A stretch of 64,000 bases of DNA from M3007 sp033764075 (GTDB lineage Bacteria > Bacteroidota > Bacteroidia > Chitinophagales > Saprospiraceae). Shown here piece after piece: positions 25,327 to 35,225 of this stretch (its first letter is position 1; every line of letters starts with the position of its first letter). The position numbers were made by a program, and so were the translations under genes. The DNA lies in contig JANRJH010000017.1 of NCBI GenBank assembly GCA_033764075.1, positions 1 through 64,000 of the forward strand, given 5' to 3'. The notes under the pieces are model-generated. The model was not told where the DNA came from and made no database searches. It saw nothing but the letters and a program-made list of their open reading frames with translations.

Positions 25327-26709
25327 TTAAGAGATGCGCATTGACAGCCGATGCCAGGCAATCTGGAACGCCAAACGGTAAAAGTGGGGTAAATACACAA
25401 ATGCCCGCCACCACCGTACCCCAAAATCCCTGAAGAGCAGGTACTGCATGAGCAGGAAGGTGATGAAGTACCCCGTGAGGGTGGCCAGGGCAGCACCCAT
25501 CATGCCAAACTGCGGCACAAACAAATAGCTGAGACAGAGGTTAACGATCGCAGTCAACAGGGTTACCCCGAAATTCAGGGCCGGCCGGCCGGTAGAATCC
25601 AGGATCGTGCCGAACTGGACGGCAAACGGCATGAACAGCCCGAAGAAAACCGTCAGTCGCAGTACCCCGGCCGACTCTATATACGCAGGCCCGGCAAAAA
25701 GAACCATGATCGGTTTGGCAAAGACAAAAACCAGAATCAATAACGGTACAATGATGGCCAGGATAACCGATACGCTGCGCACGTACAACTCCCCCACCCC
25801 GTCGGCGCCATTCTTTTCCATCTGCTCGGCACTTTTGGGGAAAACCACCGCAGCGATGCTAAACGAAGGCGCTTCCACCAATTGCGTAATTTTTCCGGCC
25901 GCATCGTACACCGCAAACGCCGCCGGACCCAACAAATGACCCAGCGACAACTTGTCGATGTTTTTGGCCAGCATGGTGCTCAGGTTGGTACCCAGCACGT
26001 ATTTGCCGTACCGGAGCAAATCCCCCACGTGCTTCCAGTTGACAGACAGCGTATGGCGAAGGTAGGCAGAGGTGTACAGCCAACTGGCGGCACATCCTAT
26101 GGATACGCCCACGAGCTTCGCTACGACCAGGTGGTCAAGCCGAATGGCCATGCCGGTAAACACACAAAGCGACGCCCAGACGAATTTGGCGCCGCGAAAG
26201 AAAAATGTTCCCCAGAATATCCCCCTGAACTCGAAATTGGCCTGCTGAACAAAGTTGAAGTGGTAAAAAAACGCCATGATAAATACAATGACGTAGTACA
26301 ATGGAAGCATCTCCGCCAGCTTGGGTGCATGCCACGTATCGATGATCCATTGCTCGCCCAGCCACAACAACAACACAGACACCAGGCTGTACGCCAGATT
26401 GAGCACCAGCGCTGCCGTCGTGAAAGAAGCGTATTCCTGCGGGTTGTCGCGACTGGTGGACAAAAAACGCACCAGCCCGTTCTGAATCAGCCCCGAACGC
26501 CCGATCTCCACAAAATAGGTGATCAGTAAAAACAGGGTGAACGTGGCAAAATCTTCCTTGCTGAGCACCCGAAGCAAAATAACGGCGGTACCGAAAGCAA
26601 ATAACAGCCCTACCGCGCGCTCCAACAGGGTATAGAAGCCCGAACGTACCCAATAGCGGCGTTCCTCTGAATGGGCTTGTTTTTCAATCTGGCTGTTGAC
26701 GGAGGACAT
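25327..26709 (-). CDS. Polysaccharide flippase (Wzx / MATE-like lipopolysaccharide biosynthesis protein)
   Basis: A 460-aa membrane protein with about 12-14 hydrophobic segments of the polysaccharide transporter (PST/MVF) superfamily. The N-terminal GFYTLLERAVGLLFAFGTAVILLR and the characteristic KEDFATFTLFLLITYF resemble Wzx proteins, which flip undecaprenyl-linked repeat units. It overlaps nothing and lies 3 bases after the Wzz-like gene, clearly in the same operon. Confidence 0.88.
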   Translation of the reverse strand: MSSVNSQIEKQAHSEERRYWVRSGFYTLLERAVGLLFAFGTAVILLRVLSKEDFATFTLFLLITYFVEIGRSGLIQNGLVRFLSTSRDNPQEYASFTTAALVLNLAYSLVSVLLLWLGEQWIIDTWHAPKLAEMLPLYYVIVFIMAFFYHFNFVQQANFEFRGIFWGTFFFRGAKFVWASLCVFTGMAIRLDHLVVAKLVGVSIGCAASWLYTSAYLRHTLSVNWKHVGDLLRYGKYVLGTNLSTMLAKNIDKLSLGHLLGPAAFAVYDAAGKITQLVEAPSFSIAAVVFPKSAEQMEKNGADGVGELYVRSVSVILAIIVPLLILVFVFAKPIMVLFAGPAYIESAGVLRLTVFFGLFMPFAVQFGTILDSTGRPALNFGVTLLTAIVNLCLSYLFVPQFGMMGAALATLTGYFITFLLMQYLLFRDFGVRWWRAFVYLPHFYRLAFQIAWHRLSMRIS

Positions 26710-26712
26710 GAA

Positions 26713-28938
26713 TCAGGCAATATTGCGGGGGTCAACCTGGTTGAGAACGGAGCCGATCAGTTTATTATCCAGGGTCTTCAGATACGCAATGGTCTCGTAG
26801 GTACTCCGCGAGAATGCCTTCCGGGAGTCGAACACCGCAATAACCTGATGGGCATAAGGCAGCATCTCACGCGCGTCGGCGTAATCATTCATGCCCGAAG
26901 CCTCGATGAAAATGTAGTCGTAGTGCGCTCTTGCCGCGTCCAGGAACGATGCGATATCCGCTTCAGCCAACACCTCGCTGGGCGACTGCGTTGTCGGGTG
27001 GTGGCCCAGCACATCAAGCAGTCCGCTTGCGTTGCCGTAAGTCTTGGGCACGAAAACCTGATCCAATCGGTGCGTTTTCAACAGTCCGTTGATCATTTCA
27101 CTGTGCTCGGAGGGCATGTCGGTCAGTACTGACGGCATCGGGGATTTAAAGTTGGTATCCAGGATCAGCACGCGCTGGTGGTTGGCCGTTATGGCGTAGG
27201 CCAGTGAGGTGATGATAAACGTTTTGCCGTCTCCTTCGTGTGGACTTACGAACAGGAAAGCGCTTTTTTCATAGGGCTTGATGGCGTTGCGCAGCTTGCG
27301 CACGTGCTCTTGCCAGGTGGCCAGATTTTTCGATTTTGTTTTGCCGTGAAAAGCGTTGCGCACGTCGAAGCCGGCATCGGTCACGCGGGCCACCGAACTC
27401 AGGATGTGCATATTTCCGGTCTTTTGCAGGAAGACATCCGGGGTTCGGATGCTGCGGTCCATAAATGCCAGCAGCACGATGCCCATGGTGGAGATGATGG
27501 CCCCTACTACGCCCGCCAGCGCGCTGATCAGGGCGCGGTTTTTGGGCTCAGGAAAGCCGAGGTTCTGGGCTGTTTCGACGAGCACCAGCGGGCTTTCGGC
27601 ATTTTCCAGGTCGAGCTTGGCCTTGATCATTTCTTCGTTCAGCCCGGCAAACTCACCTTCTGCCCGTTTCTGTTGCTCCTCGAAACTGGTGGCCACGGCG
27701 TCGTTGAGCACGAAACCACCCAACTTGCTGCGCATGTCGACGATTTCCTGATCGAGGCGGCTGATCTGGCTTTCGGCCTGTACCTTCCGCAGGTCGGTGT
27801 TGATCTTGTCGCGGTACAGGTCATCCATCAGCGCCTCGCGCGTTACCGGCTTGCTGCTGCCAATGCTGCGCGCGTTGGCGTTCAACATGTTGTCCATGTC
27901 CTTGCGGGTTTTCTCCAGCTCGCTCCGCACCTCCGCGTTGCCGCCCTTGGCCTCTGCGTCCAGGCGGCTCAGCTCGTTGATGCGCCGGTCCAGACGCTCG
28001 GCTTCGACCTTCTGACTGATACGGGCCACCGACTCTTTGTCGGTCGAATTCGACAACTCCGCGAGGTACTGATCCAGGCGCATAATCGTTCCCTGGGCGC
28101 TTTGTTTTTCCGCATCCAGTTCTCTTTTCCGATCCTCCAGACTCGTCAGCGTTCCAATGACCGCCTGGCTCTGTGTGCCCAGCGAAGGCAACCCCTGTTT
28201 GTACAGGTAATCAAATTTCTGCTGTTGGATGGAGTCAATCTCTTTACGCTTATCAGTGGCCAAACGGTTGTAAAACTCGTAGTTCTGCCGACGCTCCTTC
28301 AGGTAAAGGTTCCGGTAGTACCGGATGAACACATCCGCGTAGGTGTTGGCCATGAAAGCCGACAACGCCGGGGACTCCGTCCGGGAGGTCAGCACCAGAT
28401 AATCGGTCTGACCTTTGCGCTGCAGGGTGTTTTGCCGCAACAAGGCGTCGTGATCGTAGCCGTAAGCGATGGCCACCTTGGTGAGCAGCACGTTCAGGTC
28501 GGTATTGAAAGAAAGCTCGGTAATACTGTCCAGATTGACCTTTTTCAGTTCTTCCAGCAACTGGCGCCCCTCGGTATCGTTGAAATCCGACAGCGACCGG
28601 TTGGGCTGACGCATAGCCACTCCGATGTTCTCGTACTGGGCTTCCAGGTCGTGACGCGTCAGGGCGATTTGTACCAGCTTGAGCGTCGAACGCGATACAG
28701 CAAAGTCGGTCAGGTTCGAAAAGGCATTGTTGATCATGTACTCCTGTACAAAACCTTCGCTCTTTTCGGTAGAGATGCCCTTATAATTGATGATGCCGGT
28801 GGCCAGGATGGCCTGAGACTGGTAGGTATCGGGCTGGCGTCCAACTAGCCAATAGGCCAACAGGGCAGCCAACAAAGCCACCGCGCCGATGAGCCAAAGG
28901 CGCTGGATCAGCATGCTCAACAAATAACGGATGTTCAT
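26713..28938 (-). CDS. Polysaccharide co-polymerase / BY-kinase-like protein (Wzz-Wzc type)
   Basis: A 741-aa inner-membrane protein. An N-terminal transmembrane segment (about 12-32) opens the Wzz chain-length domain, followed by long coiled coils (about 220-430), a second membrane segment (ALAGVVGAIISTMGIVLLAF, about 475) and a cytoplasmic P-loop domain: Walker A VSPHEGDGKTFI and Walker A' VLILDTNF. BY-kinases usually end in a cluster of tyrosines that is autophosphorylated; here the end is GSVLNQVDPRNIA without one, so kinase activity may be lost or different. The start at 28938 (MNIRYLLSMLIQRLW) is the normal Wzz opening. First gene of the operon; promoter at 29000-29031. Confidence 0.88.
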   Translation of the reverse strand: MNIRYLLSMLIQRLWLIGAVALLAALLAYWLVGRQPDTYQSQAILATGIINYKGISTEKSEGFVQEYMINNAFSNLTDFAVSRSTLKLVQIALTRHDLEAQYENIGVAMRQPNRSLSDFNDTEGRQLLEELKKVNLDSITELSFNTDLNVLLTKVAIAYGYDHDALLRQNTLQRKGQTDYLVLTSRTESPALSAFMANTYADVFIRYYRNLYLKERRQNYEFYNRLATDKRKEIDSIQQQKFDYLYKQGLPSLGTQSQAVIGTLTSLEDRKRELDAEKQSAQGTIMRLDQYLAELSNSTDKESVARISQKVEAERLDRRINELSRLDAEAKGGNAEVRSELEKTRKDMDNMLNANARSIGSSKPVTREALMDDLYRDKINTDLRKVQAESQISRLDQEIVDMRSKLGGFVLNDAVATSFEEQQKRAEGEFAGLNEEMIKAKLDLENAESPLVLVETAQNLGFPEPKNRALISALAGVVGAIISTMGIVLLAFMDRSIRTPDVFLQKTGNMHILSSVARVTDAGFDVRNAFHGKTKSKNLATWQEHVRKLRNAIKPYEKSAFLFVSPHEGDGKTFIITSLAYAITANHQRVLILDTNFKSPMPSVLTDMPSEHSEMINGLLKTHRLDQVFVPKTYGNASGLLDVLGHHPTTQSPSEVLAEADIASFLDAARAHYDYIFIEASGMNDYADAREMLPYAHQVIAVFDSRKAFSRSTYETIAYLKTLDNKLIGSVLNQVDPRNIA

Positions 28939-29313
28939 AATGGTTATCGCAAGTTTTAATCGGAATTGGGATCCGAATGACAAAAGGAGAGTCGTGGCAC
29001 AAAGGTAAAACATCCGGCGGGGGCGTCGCAAGTACGGCGCCCCCTGCCGAACTGTTTCCTTTGTGTAAGTATTGTTTCGATTATTCGGAGTGCGGAAGGC
29101 ACTTCGTGAAAAACTTGAGGCATCGAAACCTTATACCTTTGAAACGGTAATTTCGGCGAGCCTGCGGTTTATTGCTAGAACAAAAGTAGTGCCGAAATAT
29201 TCCAAATGGGGTAGACCCCGCCAAAGGTTTATCTTTTTTTTAGTGTTCGAACACACAGCTGCCGGGGCGCGCAAATCTGAAAAAGATCGATTTATGCCGT
29301 CGGTATTGACCCT
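28939..29313. other. Intergenic region upstream of the polysaccharide operon
   Basis: A 375-base region between the Wzz-like gene and the stop of the next minus-strand gene, with no gene recognised. It contains the promoter at 29000-29031 and a second exact minus-strand -7 box TACTTTTG (29181-29188), without a well-placed -33 element, that could give an alternative leader of about 240 bases. Confidence 0.6.
29000..29031 (-). promoter_or_regulatory. Predicted promoter of the polysaccharide operon
   Basis: Minus-strand TTG (29031-29029), 21-base spacer, TACCTTTG (29007-29000). Both elements fit the Bacteroidota housekeeping promoter. The start codon at 28938 lies about 60 bases downstream. At least six genes to 21688 follow without a recognisable terminator. 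Confidence 0.65.
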
Positions 29314-30729
29314 TCATCTCCTGCTTTTGGTGGCCTGCTCCAAGAGCCAGGCCCGGTCGGTGAGCGGTTGCGTATGTTGGATGGACTCGATCATTCCGTG
29401 TGTCTTGCCGGGTATGGCCCGTACCAACTGCCACAATAAACGACAAAAGTTCAGATAAGTCTGCTTCAACTCGCCTGAAATCTCCTTATTCCGTTTAAGA
29501 AATACCGTAAATGCGGCCAACAGCGAAAGCAGCGCCTCCTCCTCACCCGTTTCCGCATAAATTTTGGCCAGCAAAACCCGCGCGCCAAGGTAGTAATTCA
29601 GGTCGGTCATCTCCACCTTCAACAATTCCATCTGGGCTTCCCGGAGCCGGTTAGTGTAAAAATACAACTCCGCCAAATTGAAGTGAAGTACGTGCTCGCG
29701 GTGCTCGTCGGGCAGAAGGTGGCTGTTTTGGTCCATGAATTCCCGAAGCCAGTCGAAGCGCCGGAGTCGCAACGCCAGTTTGACCACATTGGTGAAGGTC
29801 CAGGGCGACAACCGGCCTTTGTCCAGCAACACTCCGCTCCGGATACCCGCTGCGTACAGGCTGAGCGCCTCCTCCGTATAGCGGTCTGTGCCTTGTCGAA
29901 TCTTGCGCGCACAGTAGTTGATGGCCAACTGGTACACGGCCTGACGGTCGTCGGGAGGGTAAGGGTGCGTTGGGTGTAACAGCGCAGACCGCAGCGCCCT
30001 GTACCGGTTCTCATCCTCCTCGTCCTGCTGCATCTGCAGGGCAAGGTGGTAAAGCCGGATCAGGGGTTCGCCGAAAAAATCCTGCTCCTCCAGGTGTTGC
30101 AACCACGCTGTGCCAATGCCTGCCTGAAATGCCCCCTGCAAAATATGCTGCCGCTCCAGCATGGCGCAGGCGTAGCGCAGTTTTTCAAGAAAATAAAACC
30201 GGTCGAGGTATTCGGACGCCTGTTGCAGGGTTTCATCGTGCTGCCGCAGCCGCTTTTGTGCGAAAAATCGATGCTGCTGGTCGTACAGGCGGTACGTATC
30301 GAGGAAAAAAAATGCATCCCGAAAGGGCGCTTCCTGCATGGCCTCTTCCGCCTGCCGCAAGGCGTGCCGGTAGGCCTTGTCCACACCGTGACTCGCCAGT
30401 GCCGACAACCGGTGGTTCAGCCGCTCCCGCAACTGCCCGCGCAGGCGAACATCCACCCAGAAATCCTCAATCAGGGCGCAAGCCGAACTCAGCAGGTAAC
30501 GCCAGCTTTTGTCGTCGAAGGGCTCCCCGGGGAAAAGCGTTTCGTACACTTCCGCCTTGCCGGGAAGCGGCGCTTCGAAAAGGGGCCAGTGCGCCAATAG
30601 CAGTTCCAGCAACGGCGCCACCGCAGGCTGCCGGTTCACATACGGCGACGCGGCGAACCGCCGCAAACCCGGCAACTCCTCCGCCCGGCACGCCCGCAAC
30701 AATTGTATTACCTTTTGGTCAGCGTCCAT
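29314..30729 (-). CDS. Large alpha-helical hypothetical protein
   Basis: A 471-aa soluble protein without signal peptide, built of amphipathic helices throughout, rich in Arg, Leu and Glu (e.g. LRACRAEELPGLRRFAAS, YCARKIRQGTDRYTEEAL, LNFCRLLWQLVRAI). The pattern resembles helical hairpin (TPR/HAT-like) repeats, but no canonical TPR is obvious. I recognise no family and have no functional suggestion. The -7-like box TAATTTTG (30809-30802) upstream may be its promoter. Confidence 0.72.
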   Translation of the reverse strand: MDADQKVIQLLRACRAEELPGLRRFAASPYVNRQPAVAPLLELLLAHWPLFEAPLPGKAEVYETLFPGEPFDDKSWRYLLSSACALIEDFWVDVRLRGQLRERLNHRLSALASHGVDKAYRHALRQAEEAMQEAPFRDAFFFLDTYRLYDQQHRFFAQKRLRQHDETLQQASEYLDRFYFLEKLRYACAMLERQHILQGAFQAGIGTAWLQHLEEQDFFGEPLIRLYHLALQMQQDEEDENRYRALRSALLHPTHPYPPDDRQAVYQLAINYCARKIRQGTDRYTEEALSLYAAGIRSGVLLDKGRLSPWTFTNVVKLALRLRRFDWLREFMDQNSHLLPDEHREHVLHFNLAELYFYTNRLREAQMELLKVEMTDLNYYLGARVLLAKIYAETGEEEALLSLLAAFTVFLKRNKEISGELKQTYLNFCRLLWQLVRAIPGKTHGMIESIQHTQPLTDRAWLLEQATKSRR

Positions 30730-30866
30730 TTTGACTCTTTTTTCCCGCCAGAATCGCTTTCTTTCGGCTAAAACTGCGCATGATCAATGTTTATGTTTCG
30801 ACAAAATTACCGTACAAATTAATAAAAAAATTAAATTATTCTCAAATACCGCAATAAAAGCGTTAT

Positions 30867-30898
30867 TTTGCTGCTTTTTTATCAAAAAAATATTTTCG
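30867..30898 (+). promoter_or_regulatory. Predicted promoter of the dockerin/poly-Asp operon
   Basis: TTTG (30867-30870), 20-base spacer, TATTTTCG (30891-30898; one mismatch to TAnnTTTG), in an AT-rich region. The ATG at 30925 lies about 27 bases after the box. With the terminator at 33052-33087 it brackets two genes. Confidence 0.6.
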
Positions 30899-30924
30899 AA
30901 AAAACAACAACCATTTGACAAACG

Positions 30925-32118
30925 ATGAAAAATGTATTTTCTGCAAGACCGTATTCCACCCACCTTTGTTGCATCAAACCGACACAAGCCTTGAAACAAA
31001 AAAATCGGCTCCCTTTCTGGTTTCCCCTGTGGCTGGCGCTCCTCGGCGCCACGCCTGCCACACACGCGCAGCAACTCTGGCCGGGCGACGTGAACAACAA
31101 CGGCATCGTGAACGCCGTTGACCTGCTGTGGCTGGGCCTCGCCTACAACGCCGAAGGCCCGGAGCGACCCAACGCCACCACCCTCTGGCAGGCCCAACCG
31201 CTGGGGGCGCCCTGGGCGCAGAATTTTCCGGGCGGGCTGAACTACGCCTACGCAGATTGCGACGGCGACGGCGAGGTGGACGACGATGACCTAAACGACG
31301 CCATAGATTCCAATTTTCGGCTCACCCATGGCACAGTTCAACCCGACGGCTACGCCAACGCTACCCCCGGCAGCAACAACCCGCGGCTGAGGTTCACCCC
31401 GTCTACCCTGAATGCCGTTCCGGGACAGGTCATCACCGTAGAAGTAGACCTGGGCGATGCCGGCCAACCCGTGCCCTCCTTCTACGGCATCGCCTTCACC
31501 ACCGCCTACAGCGCCGAACTGGTGGACAACGGCGGGCAAGCCATCACTTTCGACGACGACGATGACTGGATGGCCCCCGAACCCGACGAACCCTTCGAAC
31601 ACCTGTTCAAACGCGACATACCCGCCGGCGAAACCGAAATTGGACTCGTGCGCACCAACCAGATTCCGGTATCCAACGGGTTCGGGCACATCGGTTCCTT
31701 TTCCATTATTATTGAAGACATCATTGTCGGACTGACCATCGATACCTTCATCCTGCAAATCGACAGCGTCAGGCTCATCGACCACACCAATGCCGTTTAC
31801 CCGGTGGTGCCCGACACCGTAATGGTTATCGTCAGCAACCCCATGTCCACCCAAAACGGCGAAATACAGACCACACCGGTCCACCTGTACCCCAGCCCGG
31901 CCCGTGCAGGCCAAACCACCTGGGTCAGTACCCGCCAGGGCTGGACGCCCGTGGGCATCACCGACGCGCTTGGGCGAGCGGCTTCAGCCACCATCCAAAG
32001 GCAATCCGACTCCCGCTGGGGCATCCACTGGCCCGCCAATATGCCGGCCGGCTGGTACGCCCTGCAATGCGCCGGTCCAAACGGCGCCCTTGTCACACAA
32101 ACCATCATCCTTCACTAA
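30925..32118 (+). CDS. Secreted T9SS protein with dockerin-like and cohesin-like domains
   Basis: A 397-aa exported protein. The signal region is long (hydrophobic core PFWFPLWLALLGATPATHAQ after a basic stretch). A dockerin type I-like Ca2+-binding pair follows: GDVNNNGIVNAVDLLWLGLA and DCDGDGEVDDDDLNDAIDSN, with Asp/Asn at the loop positions. Residues about 155-285 look like a cohesin-type beta domain (FTPSTLNAVPGQVITVEVDL). The last 80 residues are a T9SS sorting domain (VHLYPSPARAGQTTW ... GWYALQCAGPNGALVTQTI). The protein should be exported by T9SS and bound to or released from the surface. It is co-transcribed with the poly-Asp lipoprotein (18-base gap). A cellulosome role is not implied. 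Confidence 0.82.
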   Translation: MKNVFSARPYSTHLCCIKPTQALKQKNRLPFWFPLWLALLGATPATHAQQLWPGDVNNNGIVNAVDLLWLGLAYNAEGPERPNATTLWQAQPLGAPWAQNFPGGLNYAYADCDGDGEVDDDDLNDAIDSNFRLTHGTVQPDGYANATPGSNNPRLRFTPSTLNAVPGQVITVEVDLGDAGQPVPSFYGIAFTTAYSAELVDNGGQAITFDDDDDWMAPEPDEPFEHLFKRDIPAGETEIGLVRTNQIPVSNGFGHIGSFSIIIEDIIVGLTIDTFILQIDSVRLIDHTNAVYPVVPDTVMVIVSNPMSTQNGEIQTTPVHLYPSPARAGQTTWVSTRQGWTPVGITDALGRAASATIQRQSDSRWGIHWPANMPAGWYALQCAGPNGALVTQTIILH

Positions 32119-32136
32119 TCAATACCATCATCCATC

Positions 32137-32997
<861 letters not shown>

Positions 32998-33051
32998 TAA
33001 AGACGGCGCCCGGCGCAATGGGCGCTTAATACCATAATCATCCCACGCACA

Positions 33052-33087
33052 CCCTCCTGCTGTACGAAGCAGGAGGGATTTTTTATT
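33052..33087 (+). terminator. Intrinsic terminator of the dockerin/poly-Asp operon
   Basis: A perfect 10-bp stem (CCCTCCTGCT / AGCAGGAGGG) with loop GTACGA is followed by ATTTTTTATT. It lies 55 bases after the stop of the poly-Asp gene. Confidence 0.9.
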
Positions 33088-33208
33088 CTACCCTGATCAC
33101 AAATTGCGGGGAAAGGAATAAACAGACAGCCAGACGCCATGATCCCGGAAAGTCACTTCCCTTGCAATGGGGTGTCGTCTTTGATTCTTCACCAAAATGA
33201 TCATATTT

Positions 33209-33685
33209 ATGAAAAAAGGAGCGCAATTCCTTCAAATGTTCCCCGTTCTGCTGCTGGCTGTTTTGGCCACGCCCCTGTTCGCCCAAACCGACGCCCTCAC
33301 CGGCACGGACAGAGAACTCCGGGCACTGGCGCAAGCCTGGCAGGATGCCTACAACCGCGGCGATGTGCAAACCCTGGGTAGCATGTACGCCGATAACGTG
33401 GCCATGGTGAATCCTGCGGACGGCAGCCTCACCACTCTAAAAAAAGAAGACATCGTGGCCGGTTTTGAGAAAGACTTCAGCGAGCTCGACTCGAAGATCG
33501 AGATCCTGGTCGACCAGGTGGCGACCCAACGCGACGGCACGGCGATCGTATCCGGCAGTTTCACCCAGGTGGATGTGAACAAGAAAACCGGCGCCAAGCA
33601 AACGGTCAGCGCCACATACAGCCACGTCTGCGCGCAAGACGCCGGAAAATGGAAGCTGGTAAAAATGCAGGTCACACCCAGGTAA
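33209..33685 (+). CDS. Secreted SnoaL/NTF2-like (DUF4440-type) protein
   Basis: A 158-aa exported protein: signal peptide MKKGAQFLQMFPVLLLAVLATPLFA, then a cone-shaped NTF2-like domain (RALAQAWQDAYNRGDVQTLGSMYADNVAMV near the N-terminus, KWKLVKMQVTPR at the end). Such proteins in Bacteroidota are often called SgcJ/EcaC or ketosteroid isomerase-like without a proven reaction. An earlier ATG at 33197 is in frame, but MKKGAQ at 33209 is the better signal start. Monocistronic; weak terminator after it. Confidence 0.85.
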   Translation: MKKGAQFLQMFPVLLLAVLATPLFAQTDALTGTDRELRALAQAWQDAYNRGDVQTLGSMYADNVAMVNPADGSLTTLKKEDIVAGFEKDFSELDSKIEILVDQVATQRDGTAIVSGSFTQVDVNKKTGAKQTVSATYSHVCAQDAGKWKLVKMQVTPR

Positions 33686-33703
33686 GCGGCGTGACCTATT
33701 GAC

Positions 33704-33745
33704 CCGAGGGGGTGGTTGCCAACGACCGTCCCCTCGGCATTTTAG
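33704..33745 (+). terminator. Possible terminator after the SnoaL-like gene
   Basis: Stem CCGAGGGG (33704-33711) / CCCCTCGG (33730-33737) around an 18-base loop, followed by CATTTTAG. The T run is short, so function is uncertain. Confidence 0.5.
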
Positions 33746-33785
33746 TGCCTGGAAAAATTTTGCACCGGCCATGCGCCGGCCCCCC

Positions 33786-34982
33786 TCAGGGCAAGTCCAA
33801 TCGCGCCACAGCGGATTGGTCTCCCAGTCCACCTTTTTCATTCAGGCCGGTCAGCAACAGGAGCCCGGGCCGTTTTCCCGGTTCCAGGCTGCCCAGCGTA
33901 TCGTCGAAACCCAGCGCCTGGGCCCCGTGCAGGGTAGCCCACCGCAACAGGGTTTCGAAGGGCACGTAGCTTTGGTAGCGGCCGATGGTTTTCATTTCTT
34001 CGAGCACGCTGAGTTGCCAGTTGGACGTGAGGCTGTCCGTACCGATGCATACCCGCGCACCGGCGTCGAGAAAGAGCTGGTAATTGGGCAGGCGATTTTC
34101 GATGTACAGGTTGGCATTCGGGCAGGTAGCCCAGTAGGTATGGGGGCTCCAGGCGTGCGCCGCCGCCAGATCGTCGGCCGTGCTGAGTGTGTTGTGCACG
34201 AACAGGGTGCGTTGCCCGGGATCCAGGTTTTCGAGCGCGTAGTGGACCGACGTTTTTCCGGTGGCCCTGAAGGCTTCGAGCGATATGCCGAAGCGGCTGT
34301 AAAAGGAAGTAAACGCGCCGGCGCCGTGCAGGAAAAGTTCGTTTTCGGGCGGCGTCTCCTGGTTGTGGATGCTGATGGTGTGGCGGGTATCGCCGTTAAA
34401 ATGACGGATTTTGGCAAACAGTGACCGACTCACCGTGTAGGGCGCATGGGGCGCCATGGCCTTGGCCCCGTTGGGGGGCGTAACCAACTGTTCGTACACG
34501 GCATGCCAGTCGCTAAACGCCTTTTCAGCACCGCTTTCCTGCAAAAAATCGAACAGTTCAATAAAGGTGTAGTAGCGCAGTCGCCCTGCGGATTTCACCG
34601 GGAAGGTGTCCACAGCGTTGGAAATGTCGCCAACGGCCACAATGCCGCCCTTGAGCATGTCCTGTTCAGCGACCCGGATGGCCTCGGCGATGACCTCCGG
34701 CGCCGCTTCCCGTTGGGTGACCACACCGGTAATAAACGGAATGAGCCCTGTGCCGGTGTGCACCTTGCCCAGCATGTGCGACAGCTCGAGGTGGCAGTGC
34801 GCATTGACAAAACCGGGTATCAGGGCGCCCGGGTGCACTTCCAGGGAGGCCGGGTCGTGCCGGTCGCGCGGGTCTACGGCAAGCACTGCGCCGGAAGCGT
34901 CCAGCACAACAACCCCTTCGGCGATGGGCGGGGCGGAAACGGGGTATACGACGTCGGCGCTGATTTTTCTGATCTGACTCAT
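33786..34982 (-). CDS. Amidohydrolase family metal-dependent hydrolase
   Basis: A 398-aa TIM-barrel amidohydrolase of the cytosine deaminase/SsnA-like group (COG0402). Metal ligands are visible: N-terminal NAHCHLELSHML, then HNQETPPENE, FVHNTLSTADD, and the catalytic Asp in IGTDSLTSNWQLSVLEEM. The composite beta-sandwich at the ends (MSQIRKISADVVYPVSAPPI) is typical. Deaminated purine/pterin-type rings or aminofutalosine (menaquinone pathway) are plausible substrates, but nothing here decides it. Start 34982 from the MSQIRK opening; an earlier in-frame Met is unlikely. Promoter -7 box at 35012-35019, immediately before the left 46-bp repeat. Confidence 0.87.
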   Translation of the reverse strand: MSQIRKISADVVYPVSAPPIAEGVVVLDASGAVLAVDPRDRHDPASLEVHPGALIPGFVNAHCHLELSHMLGKVHTGTGLIPFITGVVTQREAAPEVIAEAIRVAEQDMLKGGIVAVGDISNAVDTFPVKSAGRLRYYTFIELFDFLQESGAEKAFSDWHAVYEQLVTPPNGAKAMAPHAPYTVSRSLFAKIRHFNGDTRHTISIHNQETPPENELFLHGAGAFTSFYSRFGISLEAFRATGKTSVHYALENLDPGQRTLFVHNTLSTADDLAAAHAWSPHTYWATCPNANLYIENRLPNYQLFLDAGARVCIGTDSLTSNWQLSVLEEMKTIGRYQSYVPFETLLRWATLHGAQALGFDDTLGSLEPGKRPGLLLLTGLNEKGGLGDQSAVARLDLP

Positions 34983-35011
34983 GCGGATGGATACGATGCT
35001 GTTTGCAGGCC

Positions 35012-35019
35012 CAAAAGTA
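35012..35019 (-). promoter_or_regulatory. Predicted -7 box of the amidohydrolase gene
   Basis: Minus-strand TACTTTTG fits TAnnTTTG, 30 bases before the ATG at 34982. It sits just left of the 46-bp direct repeat, so the T9SS cassette insertion spared it. Confidence 0.5.
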
Positions 35020-35037
35020 GCAAACGATTCGGCATCC

Positions 35038-35083
35038 GTCACACCAACCCCTCGCGCACCAGGTCGTGCAGGTGCACAACCCC
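35038..35083. repeat. 46-bp direct repeat, left copy (remnant of the kpsF 3' end)
   Basis: Identical over 46 bases to 41397-41442. Read on the minus strand it encodes the last 14 residues of KpsF (VVHLHDLVREGLV) and its stop, here without the rest of the gene. The pair bounds a 6.36-kb cassette of two T9SS genes. Sequence identity ends exactly at both edges. Confidence 0.9.
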
Positions 35084-35114
35084 TTCGGCAAAAGAACTTA
35101 ATGATAAATTAACC

Positions 35115-35143
35115 TTTGACGTTTGGTAGTTTTTGTAAATTTG
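35115..35143 (+). promoter_or_regulatory. Predicted promoter of the first T9SS cassette gene
   Basis: TTTG (35115-35118), 17-base spacer, TAAATTTG (35136-35143), an exact TAnnTTTG -7 box. The expected transcript start near 35150 leaves about 55 bases before the ATG at 35206. It lies inside the cassette, so the insert brings its own promoter. Confidence 0.65.
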
Positions 35144-35225
35144 TATTCATACTTTTCCATTCTAATCTTCCTTTTGAAATTCTCATCTCTACATATCACC
35201 GATTTATGGAAACAAACTTTTCCAA

